Below are positions 16,392 through 24,844 of a stretch of 34,702 nucleotides of DNA, piece after piece (position 1 is the stretch's first letter; every line of letters starts with the position of its first letter). Below the pieces are notes generated by a model. The model was not told where the DNA came from and did no database searches. It saw only the letters and a list, made by a program, of their open reading frames with translations. The DNA lies in contig JAAZKT010000084.1 of NCBI GenBank assembly GCA_012799695.1, positions 1 to 34,702 on the forward strand. The letters are read 5' to 3'. Both the position numbers and the translations under genes were made by a program. This stretch comes from Clostridiaceae bacterium. Its GTDB lineage: Bacteria; Bacillota; Clostridia; Saccharofermentanales; DTU023.

Positions 16392-17015
16392 ATGCAACTC
16401 GATGTTTACAATATGAAGGGCGAAGTCGTCGACACAATCGAATTGTCGGACGATATTTTCGCTATTGAGCCGAATGAGGATGCGATCTACCGTGTCTTAG
16501 TTGCCCAACAGGCGAACAGACGTCAAGGCACTCACAAGGTAAAAGACCGAAGCGAAGTGAGAGGCGGCGGTCGCAAGCCGTTCCGTCAGAAGGGTACGGG
16601 TCGCGCGCGTCAGGGCTCGTCAAGATCACCGAAGCACGTTGGCGGCGGTGTCGTGTTCGGCCCCACGCCGCGCAGTTATCGTGTAAGGCTTCCCAAGAAG
16701 CTTCGCCGACTGGCTCTCTTTTCCGCGTTATCCGTCAAATCGAGCGGCGATAAAATCATCGTTCTTGACGATCTGACGATTGAAAACGGAAAAACGCGTG
16801 AAATGGTAGAAGTTCTTAATAATCTGGGCGTTGATTCGACATCGCTCATCGTCACAACCGGCAAGAACGACTATGTCGTTCGGTCCGCACGTAATATTCA
16901 GGGAGTGAAGACGGCTCCTGTCAATGCGCTTTCAGTGCTCGACTTGCTCAAATACGATTGCCTGATCGCGACGCGTGAAGCGCTTGAATCATTCCAGGAG
17001 GTTTATGCGTCATGA
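16392..17015 (+). CDS. rplD: 50S ribosomal protein L4
   Basis: A 207-residue L4 (L4/L1e family) of normal length, which lines the exit tunnel and in some bacteria represses the S10 operon. Its tunnel loop has GGGRKPFRQKGTGRARQGSS, the conserved signature, followed by VFGPTPRSY. It starts 12 bases after rplC and overlaps rplW by 4 bases (ATGA). Confidence 0.97.
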   Translation: MQLDVYNMKGEVVDTIELSDDIFAIEPNEDAIYRVLVAQQANRRQGTHKVKDRSEVRGGGRKPFRQKGTGRARQGSSRSPKHVGGGVVFGPTPRSYRVRLPKKLRRLALFSALSVKSSGDKIIVLDDLTIENGKTREMVEVLNNLGVDSTSLIVTTGKNDYVVRSARNIQGVKTAPVNALSVLDLLKYDCLIATREALESFQEVYAS

Positions 17016-17365
17016 AAACTCCGCAAGATATCATTCTGAAACCGATTATTACTGAACAAAGTATGGAAGAGACCATGCGCGGCAAGTATACGTTCGTCGT
17101 AGCGAAAAATGCGACGAAGACCGAGATAAAAAAAGCCTGCGAGGACATGTTCGAGGTCAAAGTGCTAAAGGTTAATACAATGCATTTTGCAGGTAAAATG
17201 CGCCGCATGGGCAAGAACAAAGGTCGCACGGCATCGTGGAAAAAGGCCGTCATTACGATCGATCTCGATCCGCAACCGGAAGAGTACATGCTCCCCGGCG
17301 GAAAAGTTGAGACAAAGTCAAAACGCTATAAGACCGAGATCACGGAATTCGGATTTGGCCAGTAA
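17012..17365 (+). CDS. rplW: 50S ribosomal protein L23
   Basis: L23 sits at the tunnel exit and is the docking site for trigger factor and the signal recognition particle. The 117-residue protein starts MKTPQDIILKPIITEQSMEE and has the rRNA-binding loop MRRMGKNKGRTASWKKAVIT. It is about 15-20 residues longer than common L23, the extra part lying at the C-terminus. AGGAGG lies 9 bases before the ATG, which overlaps the rplD stop. Confidence 0.96.
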   Translation: MKTPQDIILKPIITEQSMEETMRGKYTFVVAKNATKTEIKKACEDMFEVKVLKVNTMHFAGKMRRMGKNKGRTASWKKAVITIDLDPQPEEYMLPGGKVETKSKRYKTEITEFGFGQ

Positions 17366-17396
17366 GCCGATCGCGTGAGAGAGTAAGGAGATACCT

Positions 17397-18233
17397 ATGG
17401 CAATAAAAAGCTATCGCCCGACTTCACCCGCTAGAAGGCAGATGACAGGCACGGATTTTTCTGAATTGACGAAGAAAGCGCCTGAAAAGAGCCTTCTCTC
17501 GACGAAGAAAAAACATAGCGGCCGCAATCACTACGGGCGCATCACGGTACGCCACAGAGGCGGTGGAAACCGTCAGAAGTACCGCATCATCGACTGGAAA
17601 CGTAATAAGACCGATATTCCGGCAAAAGTCGCCGCATTAGAATACGATCCGAACCGCACGGCGTTTATCGCGCTGATTGTGTATGCGGACGGAGAGAAGA
17701 GCTATATTCTCGCCCCGCATAATCTCAAAGTGGGTGACACCGTGGTATCCGGAAAAGATGTGGACATCGTCGCAGGAAATTGCCTGCCCTTGTCCTCTAT
17801 TCCCGTCGGTACGCAAATTCACAATATTGAGCTGAATCCGGGGCATGGCGGACAACTTGTCCGTTCTGCGGGGACTTCCGCGCAACTGCTTGCGAAGGAA
17901 GGCCGCTACGCGACAATCCGTATGCCTTCCGGTGAAGTCCGTCTCGTATTGCAGAACTGTCGCGCCGTGATCGGTGTTGTAAGCAACCCGGAGAACGAGA
18001 TCAAGAAAATCGGTAAAGCCGGTCGCAAGCGCCATTTGGGTCGCCGTCCGCATGTGCGCGGTTCTGCGATGAACCCGGTCGATCACCCGCATGGCGGCGG
18101 TGAGGGCAAGGCGCCCATCGGTCTGCCGAGTCCGATGACTCCGTGGGGCAAGCCGAATCATGGCTATCGCACGCGCAAACGTAATAAGTCTACCGATCGT
18201 CTGATCATCAGACGTCGTCGTAAGAAGAGATAA
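17397..18233 (+). CDS. rplB: 50S ribosomal protein L2
   Basis: L2 is needed for subunit association and lies close to the peptidyl transferase centre. The 278-residue protein is full length, with the RNA-binding [15 protein letters not shown] region and the very conserved C-terminal [15 protein letters not shown] block holding the functionally important His. TAAGGAG is 7 bases before the ATG at 17397. Confidence 0.98.
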   Translation: MAIKSYRPTSPARRQMTGTDFSELTKKAPEKSLLSTKKKHSGRNHYGRITVRHRGGGNRQKYRIIDWKRNKTDIPAKVAALEYDPNRTAFIALIVYADGEKSYILAPHNLKVGDTVVSGKDVDIVAGNCLPLSSIPVGTQIHNIELNPGHGGQLVRSAGTSAQLLAKEGRYATIRMPSGEVRLVLQNCRAVIGVVSNPENEIKKIGKAGRKRHLGRRPHVRGSAMNPVDHPHGGGEGKAPIGLPSPMTPWGKPNHGYRTRKRNKSTDRLIIRRRRKKR

Positions 18234-18249
18234 TGATGGAGGAGACAGC

Positions 18250-18531
18250 ATGAGTCGTTCCGCAAAAAAAGGTTTTTACGTTGATGAGAGGCTTCTGAAG
18301 CGCATCAATGAGCTGAATGAGAAAAATGAGCATCGCGTGTTGAGAACGTGGTCACGCGCCTCCACCATTTTCCCCGAGATGGTGGGTCACACCATCGCCG
18401 TGCACGACGGTCGCAAGCACGTACCTGTTTATATTACGGAAGAGATGGTCGGACACAAACTCGGTGAATTCGCGCCCACAAGAACGTTCCGGGGCCATGC
18501 AGGTTCCGAAAAACGTGCTCGGAGAAAATAA
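18250..18531 (+). CDS. rpsS: 30S ribosomal protein S19
   Basis: A 93-residue S19 in the head of the small subunit, in complex with S13. It has the conserved [20 protein letters not shown] and the C-terminal [20 protein letters not shown] lies about 7 bases upstream of the ATG. It follows rplB by 16 bases, standard S10 operon order. Confidence 0.98.
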   Translation: MSRSAKKGFYVDERLLKRINELNEKNEHRVLRTWSRASTIFPEMVGHTIAVHDGRKHVPVYITEEMVGHKLGEFAPTRTFRGHAGSEKRARRK

Positions 18532-18552
18532 GAAGGACCGGGAGGAGAGATT

Positions 18553-19038
18553 GTGGCTAAAAAAGTTATGAGTAAATCGGAGCTTCTGGAGCGCCGCGAG
18601 GAGATTATCGCGGAGTACGGGAAGCCCGTTCGCAAAAGTGCCAAAAGGCGCACTTTGACTAAAAAGGAACGCAAAGTCCTGGGTATCGGTCGCAATGAAG
18701 GAAAAGCGACGCTAAGACACCTGCGGATGAACGCTTTCAAGGTCAACGCCCTGATTAAACAGGTCAAAGGCAAGAGCCTCGAAGAGGCGTACGCTGTCCT
18801 GTTGTACACACCGCATGGTGCGGCTCAACCCTTGACGAAACTTCTGAAATCTGCAGAAGCAAACGCAGTGAACAATAACGGGTTGAGTGCGGAAGATCTG
18901 TATGTAGCAGAGTTGTATGCAATGCAGGGTCCGACATTGAAACGCATTCGCGCTCGTGCAAAAGGACAGGCGACTTGGATTCTGAAACGCACTTGTCACG
19001 TCCACGTCGTTCTGAAAGAGAAGGAGCAGGAGGTCTAG
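18553..19038 (+). CDS. rplV: 50S ribosomal protein L22 with an N-terminal extension
   Basis: L22 lines the exit tunnel. The conserved core runs from about residue 50 ([20 protein letters not shown]) to the end and includes [20 protein letters not shown], whose hairpin reaches into the tunnel. The protein is 161 residues against 110-115 for most bacteria; the extra 45-50 residues are a charged N-terminal segment ([20 protein letters not shown] onward). The start is a GTG at 18553, with GGAGGAGA about 6 bases upstream, so the extension is likely translated. Confidence 0.95.
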   Translation: MAKKVMSKSELLERREEIIAEYGKPVRKSAKRRTLTKKERKVLGIGRNEGKATLRHLRMNAFKVNALIKQVKGKSLEEAYAVLLYTPHGAAQPLTKLLKSAEANAVNNNGLSAEDLYVAELYAMQGPTLKRIRARAKGQATWILKRTCHVHVVLKEKEQEV

Positions 19039-19039
19039 T

Positions 19040-19723
19040 ATGGGTCAGAAAGTTAATCCGCACGGTCTGCGCGTCGGAGTCATCAAGGACTGGGATTCTC
19101 GTTGGTACGCCGATAAGAACAATTTTGCCCGTTACCTCGTCGAGGATAAAAAGATCCGCGATTACGTCAAGCAACTGACGGAACGTGCAGGTGTTTCTCG
19201 TATCGAGATCGAGCGCTTGGGTGATGATAAGACGACGATCACGATCACGACGGGCAAACCGGGAATTATCATCGGTCGCGGCGGGTCGGAAATTGAGAAC
19301 CTGAAGAAGAAATTAACTGCTAAGTTCGGCAGGACATTCTTTATCAACGTTAAAGAAGTCCGTAACGTCGACATCGAAGCGCAGCTCGTTGCGGAAAGTA
19401 TCGCCAAGCAGCTTGAGGAGCGCGTTTCTTTCCGTCGCGCCATGAAGCAGGCGATCAGCCGCGCGATGAAGAACGGCGCACGCGGCATCAAGACCATGGT
19501 ATCGGGTCGTCTTGGCGGCGCGGAGATCGCGCGCTTTGAACAGTATCGCGAGGGATCGATTCCTCTGCATACACTTAGGGCAGATATTGATTACGGTTTT
19601 GCCGAGGCGAAGACTTCCTATGGTCAGCTCGGCGTCAAGGTTTGGATTTATAAAGGCGAGGTTCTCACAGTGAAGAGCGTCGCACAGGAACAAAAGGAGG
19701 CGACCCCAGATGTTAATGCCTAA
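19040..19723 (+). CDS. rpsC: 30S ribosomal protein S3
   Basis: S3 lies at the mRNA entry site of the small subunit and contributes to helicase activity. The 227-residue protein starts [20 protein letters not shown] and has a KH domain with [14 protein letters not shown]. Length is normal. The ATG at 19040 comes 1 base after the rplV stop, with AGGAGG just upstream inside rplV. The end overlaps rplP by 14 bases. Confidence 0.98.
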   Translation: MGQKVNPHGLRVGVIKDWDSRWYADKNNFARYLVEDKKIRDYVKQLTERAGVSRIEIERLGDDKTTITITTGKPGIIIGRGGSEIENLKKKLTAKFGRTFFINVKEVRNVDIEAQLVAESIAKQLEERVSFRRAMKQAISRAMKNGARGIKTMVSGRLGGAEIARFEQYREGSIPLHTLRADIDYGFAEAKTSYGQLGVKVWIYKGEVLTVKSVAQEQKEATPDVNA

Positions 19724-20270
19724 ACGCGTTAAGCGGAGAAAGCAGCACCGTGGGCGCATGAAAGGCAAAGCGACTCGCGGAAACAAAGTAACGTACGGTC
19801 AGTACGGATTGCAGGCGATGGAGCCGGGCTGGATTACCGGTAATCAGATTGAGGCTGCCCGTATCGCCATCAACCGTTACTTCAGGCGTGGCGGAACAGT
19901 GTGGATCAAGATTTTCCCTGATAAACCTGTTTCTAAGAAACCTGCAGAGACCCGTATGGGTAAAGGTAAGGGCTCACCGGAATACTGGGTCGCCGTCGTG
20001 AAACCGGGGCGCGTCCTCTTTGAGGTCGCCGGTGTCACGGAGAGACAGGCGCGTGAAGCACTTCGACTTGCCAGCCATAAGCTCCCGATTAAGGTGCGTT
20101 TTGTGGAGAGTGAACGCGAATTTACCGAGGAAGAACTTGCTAAATTTGCCGAGGTTCAGGTTCTCGATATACCCGAAGAACTCCTCTCGGACGCTGAACT
20201 TGAGGAAATGGGTGTCGATGCGGACGTTGACGCTGATGAAGCACCGGAAGAAGCCACAGCGGAGGCATAG
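19710..20270 (+). CDS. rplP: 50S ribosomal protein L16 with an acidic C-terminal extension
   Basis: L16 organises the A-site region of the large subunit. Residues 1-132 are standard, starting [20 protein letters not shown], with the conserved [20 protein letters not shown] (61-80) and [13 protein letters not shown] (83-95). The protein is 186 residues, about 45 more than usual. The added tail (about 133-186) is acidic and includes [15 protein letters not shown] at the end. AAGGAGG lies 9 bases before the ATG, which overlaps rpsC by 14 bases. Confidence 0.96.
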   Translation: MLMPKRVKRRKQHRGRMKGKATRGNKVTYGQYGLQAMEPGWITGNQIEAARIAINRYFRRGGTVWIKIFPDKPVSKKPAETRMGKGKGSPEYWVAVVKPGRVLFEVAGVTERQAREALRLASHKLPIKVRFVESEREFTEEELAKFAEVQVLDIPEELLSDAELEEMGVDADVDADEAPEEATAEA

Positions 20271-20281
20271 GAGGTTTGAAA

Positions 20282-20482
20282 ATGAAGGCAAGTGAACTAC
20301 GTGAAAAAAATCAGGCTGAACTTGAAAACGAGCTTCGCGAACTGAAAGCTGAACTTTTCAAGCTTCGTTTTCAACACGTCACGAATCAGCTCGGAAACCC
20401 GATGGAGTTGAAGCGCGTGAAACGTGACATTGCCCGCGTTAAAACGGTGATGCGCCAGAGAGAACTCGGCCAAGTCATCTAG
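20282..20482 (+). CDS. rpmC: 50S ribosomal protein L29
   Basis: A 66-residue helical hairpin protein near the tunnel exit, starting [20 protein letters not shown] with the conserved [12 protein letters not shown] use the ATG at 20282, with TAGGAGG (20268-20274) 7 bases upstream; a TTG two codons earlier is less likely. It follows rplP by 11 bases. Confidence 0.97.
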   Translation: MKASELREKNQAELENELRELKAELFKLRFQHVTNQLGNPMELKRVKRDIARVKTVMRQRELGQVI

Positions 20483-20498
20483 TTAAGGGAGAGAAGGA

Positions 20499-20756
20499 AT
20501 GAGCGAGCGCAATAATAGAAAACAGCGCGTTGGCATCGTGGTCAGCGACAAGATGGACAAGACCATCGTCGTCGCCGTAACGGAGCACGTGCGCCATCCG
20601 CTTTACAAGAAATACATCAGACGTACAGTCAAAATGAAAGCTCACGACGAGCACAACGAGTGCGGCGTCGGCGACCGTGTCCGTCTGATGGAGACAAGAC
20701 CTTTGAGCCGTGATAAACATTGGCGTCTCGTCGAAGTGATCGAGAAGGCAAGATAA
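20499..20756 (+). CDS. rpsQ: 30S ribosomal protein S17
   Basis: An 85-residue OB-fold protein that binds 16S rRNA early in assembly. It contains the family patterns [20 protein letters not shown] and [18 protein letters not shown]. The ATG at 20499 follows a GGGAGA-type site. Normal length and position between rpmC and rplN. Confidence 0.98.
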   Translation: MSERNNRKQRVGIVVSDKMDKTIVVAVTEHVRHPLYKKYIRRTVKMKAHDEHNECGVGDRVRLMETRPLSRDKHWRLVEVIEKAR

Positions 20757-20785
20757 CTCGGTGGAAATCAGGAGGATATAGGTCA

Positions 20786-21154
20786 ATGATTCAGGTACAA
20801 TCCAGGCTTAAATCGGCCGACAACACCGGCGCGAGAAAGCTGATGTGCATCCGCGTTCTGGGTGGAACGGGACGTCGCTACGCCAATGTCGGCGATGTGA
20901 TCGTCTGTTCCGTCAAGGAAGCCGCTCCGGGCGGTACCGTCAAGAAGGGTGATGTCGTCAAAGCCGTTGTCGTTCGTACGAAATCGGGTATCCACCGCAA
21001 GGATGGAACCGTCATTCGTTTCGATGAAAACGCCGCCGTTATTCTTAAAGAAGATGGGAACCCGCAGGGGACGCGTATCTTCGGTCCCATTGCTCGTGAG
21101 CTGCGTGAGAAGAATTATATGAGAATTCTCTCGTTGGCACCCGAGGTTCTGTGA
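20786..21154 (+). CDS. rplN: 50S ribosomal protein L14
   Basis: A 122-residue L14, exactly the usual length, at the subunit interface. It starts [20 protein letters not shown] and ends [20 protein letters not shown], both diagnostic. The frame is open upstream, but the ATG at 20786 has AGGAGG (20770-20775) ahead of it and gives the conserved N-terminus. Confidence 0.98.
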   Translation: MIQVQSRLKSADNTGARKLMCIRVLGGTGRRYANVGDVIVCSVKEAAPGGTVKKGDVVKAVVVRTKSGIHRKDGTVIRFDENAAVILKEDGNPQGTRIFGPIARELREKNYMRILSLAPEVL

Positions 21155-21165
21155 GGAGGAGAAGG

Positions 21166-21516
21166 ATGTCGCGCAATAAAATACATGTAAAAACTGACGA
21201 CCAAGTCTATGTGCTGACAGGCAAGGATGCGGGCAAAACAGGCAAGATCATTGCCGCCTTTCCCGCGACAGGTCGCGTGATCGTGGAAGGCGTCAACATT
21301 GCCACCCGTCACGTCAAGCCGAGATCACAACATCAGCAAGGCGGCATCATCCGTCAGGAGATGCCGATTGACGCGTCGAACGTGATGCTCGTTTGCCAAA
21401 AATGCAAGCGTCCGTCAAAAACAGGAAGAAAATTCTTGGAAAACGGTGATAAGGTACGTTACTGCAAGGCGTGCGGTGAGACCGTTTCTGTGATTAGAAA
21501 AGGTAAGAAGGGATAA
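21166..21516 (+). CDS. rplX: 50S ribosomal protein L24, zinc-ribbon type
   Basis: L24 starts large-subunit assembly and lies near the tunnel exit. The 116-residue protein has the KOW region VYVLTGKDAGKTGKIIAAFP and the conserved GGIIRQEMPIDASNVMLV. It then shows C-x2-C (VCQKCKR) and a second C-x2-C (YCKACGE), a zinc ribbon absent from the Bacillus subtilis protein but known in other lineages. The ATG at 21166 has a GGAGGAGAAGG run just upstream and is preferred over a GTG five codons earlier. Confidence 0.96.
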   Translation: MSRNKIHVKTDDQVYVLTGKDAGKTGKIIAAFPATGRVIVEGVNIATRHVKPRSQHQQGGIIRQEMPIDASNVMLVCQKCKRPSKTGRKFLENGDKVRYCKACGETVSVIRKGKKG

Positions 21517-21519
21517 CGC

Positions 21520-22059
21520 ATGAACAGATTACGTGATAAATATACCGATGAAGTTCGCGATGCCCTGATGAATGAATTCGGCTACAGTTCGGTGATGCAG
21601 GTTCCGCGACTCGAAAAGATTGTTCTGAACATGGGTCTCGGCGACGTGCGTGAGAACCCCAAGGCTGTCGATTCGGCAGTCCGTGATCTCTCGACGATCG
21701 CGGGTCAAAAAGCGATCGTGACGTATGCGCGCAAATCGGTGGCCAACTTCAGACTGAGAGAAGGCATGGCAAACGGCGTCAAAGTGACGATTCGCGGCGA
21801 TCGCATGTACCAGTTTCTCGATAAGCTGATCAGCATCGCGCTTCCGCGAGTGCGCGACTTTCGCGGTGTCAACCCGAACTCATTCGACGGTCGCGGCAAT
21901 TTTTCGCTCGGCGCTCGTGAACAGCTGATTTTTCCCGAAGTGGACTATGACAGCATCGATAAAATCAGCGGACTCGATATCACCATCGTCACAACGGCCA
22001 AAACGGATGAAGAGGGCATGGCGCTGCTCAGTGCGCTCGGCATGCCTTTCCGCAAATAA
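21520..22059 (+). CDS. rplE: 50S ribosomal protein L5
   Basis: A 179-residue L5, which binds 5S rRNA and contacts the P-site tRNA. It has the conserved [14 protein letters not shown] and [20 protein letters not shown] blocks. The ATG is only 3 bases after the rplX stop. Normal length and position. Confidence 0.98.
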   Translation: MNRLRDKYTDEVRDALMNEFGYSSVMQVPRLEKIVLNMGLGDVRENPKAVDSAVRDLSTIAGQKAIVTYARKSVANFRLREGMANGVKVTIRGDRMYQFLDKLISIALPRVRDFRGVNPNSFDGRGNFSLGAREQLIFPEVDYDSIDKISGLDITIVTTAKTDEEGMALLSALGMPFRK

Positions 22060-22069
22060 GGGGGAAACC

Positions 22070-22255
22070 ATGGCTAAAAAATCTCAGATTATTAAAGCGC
22101 AACGCGAGCCGAAATACAGCACGCGCCAGAAGAACCGCTGTCAGTTGTGCGGTCGCCCGAGGGCGTACCTTCGCAAATTCGGTATCTGTCGTGTTTGTTT
22201 TCGTGAACTCGCTTATAAGGGACAGATCCCCGGCGTTCGTAAAGCCAGTTGGTAA
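22070..22255 (+). CDS. rpsZ: 30S ribosomal protein S14, zinc-binding type Z
   Basis: A 61-residue S14 of the short zinc type. It has C-x2-C twice: [20 protein letters not shown], then the conserved [18 protein letters not shown] end. The frame is open further upstream, but the ATG at 22070, after AGGGGGAAA, gives the standard N-terminus [17 protein letters not shown]. Confidence 0.98.
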   Translation: MAKKSQIIKAQREPKYSTRQKNRCQLCGRPRAYLRKFGICRVCFRELAYKGQIPGVRKASW

Positions 22256-22267
22256 GGAGGGCTAGTT

Positions 22268-22663
22268 ATGCAAGTTACTGATCCTATCGCGGATATGCTG
22301 ACTCGTATTCGCAATGCCGGAAGAGCCGGCAAACTGACTTGTGAGATGCCCGCTTCGAATATGAAGCGCGCCATTGCGGATATCCTTGTCGATGAGGGAT
22401 ACATCGAAAAGGTCGGTTATCGCGATGACGGCAAGCAGGGTATCTTGAAGCTGACATTGAAGTATTACGGCAACAAGCCTGTCATTACAGGCATTAAGAG
22501 AATATCTAAACCGGGGCTGCGCGTTTACGCCGATGTGGAACATCTGCCGCGCGTACAAAACGGTCTCGGTATCGCGATCATCTCGACCTCAAAGGGCGTG
22601 ATGACCGATAAAATTGCACGCCGCAGCCGAGTCGGCGGCGAAGTGCTGGCGTTTGTCTGGTAA
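22268..22663 (+). CDS. rpsH: 30S ribosomal protein S8
   Basis: A 131-residue S8, a primary 16S rRNA binder and, in E. coli, the repressor of the spc operon. It starts [20 protein letters not shown] and contains [28 protein letters not shown] precedes the ATG. A 62-base gap follows before rplF, one of the larger spacers in this cluster. Confidence 0.98.
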   Translation: MQVTDPIADMLTRIRNAGRAGKLTCEMPASNMKRAIADILVDEGYIEKVGYRDDGKQGILKLTLKYYGNKPVITGIKRISKPGLRVYADVEHLPRVQNGLGIAIISTSKGVMTDKIARRSRVGGEVLAFVW

Positions 22664-22725
22664 ACCGGATACGCGTCACTCTGAAAAGGGCGAAAGCTCG
22701 CAATCTTAAGAGCAGGAGGAAAACC

Positions 22726-23265
22726 ATGTCAAGAATTGGCAAAAAGCCGATCGTCATCCCTGACGGCGTCAATGTCGAGATAGCCGACGGTCGCGTCACG
22801 GTGAGCAAGGGACAGGAATCGCTTTCACAAGAGATTCTTCCCGGCATTACTGTCACGATCGAAGACAGCAAGGTGCTTGTCGGTCGTGAGGACGATACGC
22901 GTCAAACGCGTGCGTTACACGGTCTCACACGTTCCCTGATCAACAATATGGTCGTCGGGCTACACGAGGGATTCACGAAGAATCTGGAAATCCATGGTGT
23001 CGGATACCGTGCGGCGAAAGAGGGCAATAAGCTCGTCATGAACCTCGGTTATTCGCACCAAGTCATATTTGAAGAGCCCAAAGGCATCACATTCGAGCTC
23101 GCATCCCCGACGCGTATTGCCGTCAAAGGGGCGGACAAGCAGCTCGTGGGTGAAATGGCCGCGAAGATTCGCGCGTCGCGTCCACCCGATGCGTACAAGG
23201 GCAAGGGCGTCCGGTATGCCGGCGAGGTATTGCGCCTCAAAGTCGGTAAGTCCGGTGCAAGGTAA
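22726..23265 (+). CDS. rplF: 50S ribosomal protein L6
   Basis: A 179-residue L6 with two similar domains, located near the factor-binding site. It starts MSRIGKKPIVIPDGVNVEI and has the conserved C-terminal RPPDAYKGKGVRYAGEVLRL. AGGAGG lies about 6 bases before the ATG. The 62 bases upstream show no separate promoter that I can support. Confidence 0.98.
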   Translation: MSRIGKKPIVIPDGVNVEIADGRVTVSKGQESLSQEILPGITVTIEDSKVLVGREDDTRQTRALHGLTRSLINNMVVGLHEGFTKNLEIHGVGYRAAKEGNKLVMNLGYSHQVIFEEPKGITFELASPTRIAVKGADKQLVGEMAAKIRASRPPDAYKGKGVRYAGEVLRLKVGKSGAR

Positions 23266-23277
23266 GGAGCGTGAACG

Positions 23278-23646
23278 ATGATTAAGAAAGAACCACGCAA
23301 TGTAACCCGTCGTCGTCGCCACGCACGAGTCCGCAGGCACGTGCATGGAACGGCTGAACGTCCGAGGCTGAATGTGTTTAGGAGTACGTCGCATATCTAT
23401 GCGCAAATTATCGATGATGTCACACACCGCACGCTGGTTGCCGCGTCGACACTTGATCCCGCGATCAAATCGGAGATTAAGTACGGCGGCAACATTGAGG
23501 CTGCAAAGGTCGTCGGTAAACTGATCGCCGAGCGCGCGCTCGAAGCTGACATCAAAACTGTCGTCTTCGACCGCGGCGGTTACAAGTACCACGGACGAGT
23601 CGCCGCGTTGGCAGATGCCGCGCGCGAAGCCGGACTCAGTTTTTAG
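23278..23646 (+). CDS. rplR: 50S ribosomal protein L18
   Basis: A 122-residue L18, a 5S rRNA-binding protein. It has an Arg-rich N-terminus, [18 protein letters not shown] and the conserved C-terminal [20 protein letters not shown]. It follows rplF by 12 bases. Normal length. Confidence 0.98.
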   Translation: MIKKEPRNVTRRRRHARVRRHVHGTAERPRLNVFRSTSHIYAQIIDDVTHRTLVAASTLDPAIKSEIKYGGNIEAAKVVGKLIAERALEADIKTVVFDRGGYKYHGRVAALADAAREAGLSF

Positions 23647-23658
23647 GGAGTGGCAACT

Positions 23659-24192
23659 ATGAGAAGAGATAATAGAGATCGCAAAGATCGTGACAAAAGA
23701 GAAGATAGAGACCGCGAGAATGAACTTCAAGAGCGCGTGATCCATATCGGGCGTGTCGCCAAAACAGTTAAAGGCGGAAGGAATTTCCGTTTTACGGCAC
23801 TTGTCGTCGTCGGAGACGGCGCGGGACGTGTCGGTAAAGGTCTCGGCAAATCGGCAGAGATCCCCGATGCCATTCGCAAAGGAATCGAAGACGCCAAACG
23901 CAATATGATCGAAGTCGCGACGTATAAAGACACGATCCCCTACCAAGTAACCGGTCGTTTCGGAGCTGCTCGCGTCCTGTTAAAACCTGCAAGCGCCGGT
24001 ACAGGCGTTATCGCGGGAGGAGCCGTTCGTGCTGTCTGTGAATTGGCAGGCATCAAGGACATTCGCACAAAATCCTTGGGCAGCCCGAATCCGAACAACA
24101 TTGTCAATGCGACGATCGAAGGATTGAAATCATTGCGTACACTGGAAGAGGTTGCGGAGATTCGCGGCAAGAATCCCCGCGAGATTCTGTAA
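23659..24192 (+). CDS. rpsE: 30S ribosomal protein S5 with a charged N-terminus
   Basis: S5 shapes the decoding region and mRNA entry. The core includes [20 protein letters not shown] and the C-terminal [18 protein letters not shown]. The 177-residue protein begins with a run of Arg, Asp and Lys residues ([20 protein letters not shown]) that alternates charges and is absent from most S5 proteins, although N-terminal variation is common. The ATG at 23659 has GGGAG 8 bases upstream; a GTG at 23650 overlaps that site and is less likely. Confidence 0.96.
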   Translation: MRRDNRDRKDRDKREDRDRENELQERVIHIGRVAKTVKGGRNFRFTALVVVGDGAGRVGKGLGKSAEIPDAIRKGIEDAKRNMIEVATYKDTIPYQVTGRFGAARVLLKPASAGTGVIAGGAVRAVCELAGIKDIRTKSLGSPNPNNIVNATIEGLKSLRTLEEVAEIRGKNPREIL

Positions 24193-24203
24193 AGGAGGGT
24201 GAC

Positions 24204-24407
24204 ATGGCTCAGTTGAAAGTTACACTGCTCCGGAGCACGAACAGCGCTCGCAAAAAACACAAAGCGACCGTTCAGGCACTCGGTTTGAGAAAGATAGGGC
24301 AGACAGTCATCCATCAAGACAACGAAGCGATCCGCGGCATGATCCAACATGTCCGTCACCTCGTTGTCTCTGAACCGTATGAAGGAGAAGACGATGAAGC
24401 TCAATGA
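24204..24407 (+). CDS. rpmD: 50S ribosomal protein L30
   Basis: A 67-residue L30, slightly longer than the usual 58-60 because of an acidic C-terminal end (YEGEDDEAQ). It has the family pattern LKVTLLRSTNSARKKHKATV followed by ALGLRKIGQTVIHQDN. AAAGGAGGG precedes the ATG. The end overlaps rplO by 14 bases. Confidence 0.96.
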   Translation: MAQLKVTLLRSTNSARKKHKATVQALGLRKIGQTVIHQDNEAIRGMIQHVRHLVVSEPYEGEDDEAQ

Positions 24408-24843
24408 TCTGAGACCTATTCCCGGCTCGAACACGAAGGCGTCCAGAGTCGGACGTGGTAGAGGCTCCGGTAGCGGAAAGACAGCCGGTCGCGGAACAAA
24501 AGGTCAAAAATCGCGTTCCGGTGGCGGCGTTCGTCCACAGTTCGAAGGTGGGCAGATGCCTTTATACCGCCGTCTCCCGAAACGCGGCTTTAACAATAAG
24601 CGTTTTGCAAAGCATTACATCACCGTCAATGTCGGCGACTTGATGTGTATGGAGGATGGTTCCCTCGTCGATGCCGCTTCCTTGGCGGAGGCCGGTGTTA
24701 TCTCTCTCCCTAAGGTCAATGATGGCCTCAAGGTTTTGGGCGACGGCGAACTAACCATTAAACTCAATGTGAAAGCCAAAGCTTTTACCGCCACGGCCAG
24801 AGAAAAAATTGAGAAGGCCGGAGGCACTTGCGAGGTAATCTAA
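24394..24843 (+). CDS. rplO: 50S ribosomal protein L15
   Basis: A 149-residue L15, a late-assembly large-subunit protein. The Gly/Arg-rich N-terminal part GRGRGSGSGKTAGRGTKGQK is typical, followed by QFEGGQMPLYRRLPKRGF. The ATG at 24394 has AAGGAG (24382-24387) 6 bases upstream and lies within the end of rpmD; the longer open frame is not the real start. Confidence 0.97.
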   Translation: MKLNDLRPIPGSNTKASRVGRGRGSGSGKTAGRGTKGQKSRSGGGVRPQFEGGQMPLYRRLPKRGFNNKRFAKHYITVNVGDLMCMEDGSLVDAASLAEAGVISLPKVNDGLKVLGDGELTIKLNVKAKAFTATAREKIEKAGGTCEVI

Positions 24844-24844
24844 C

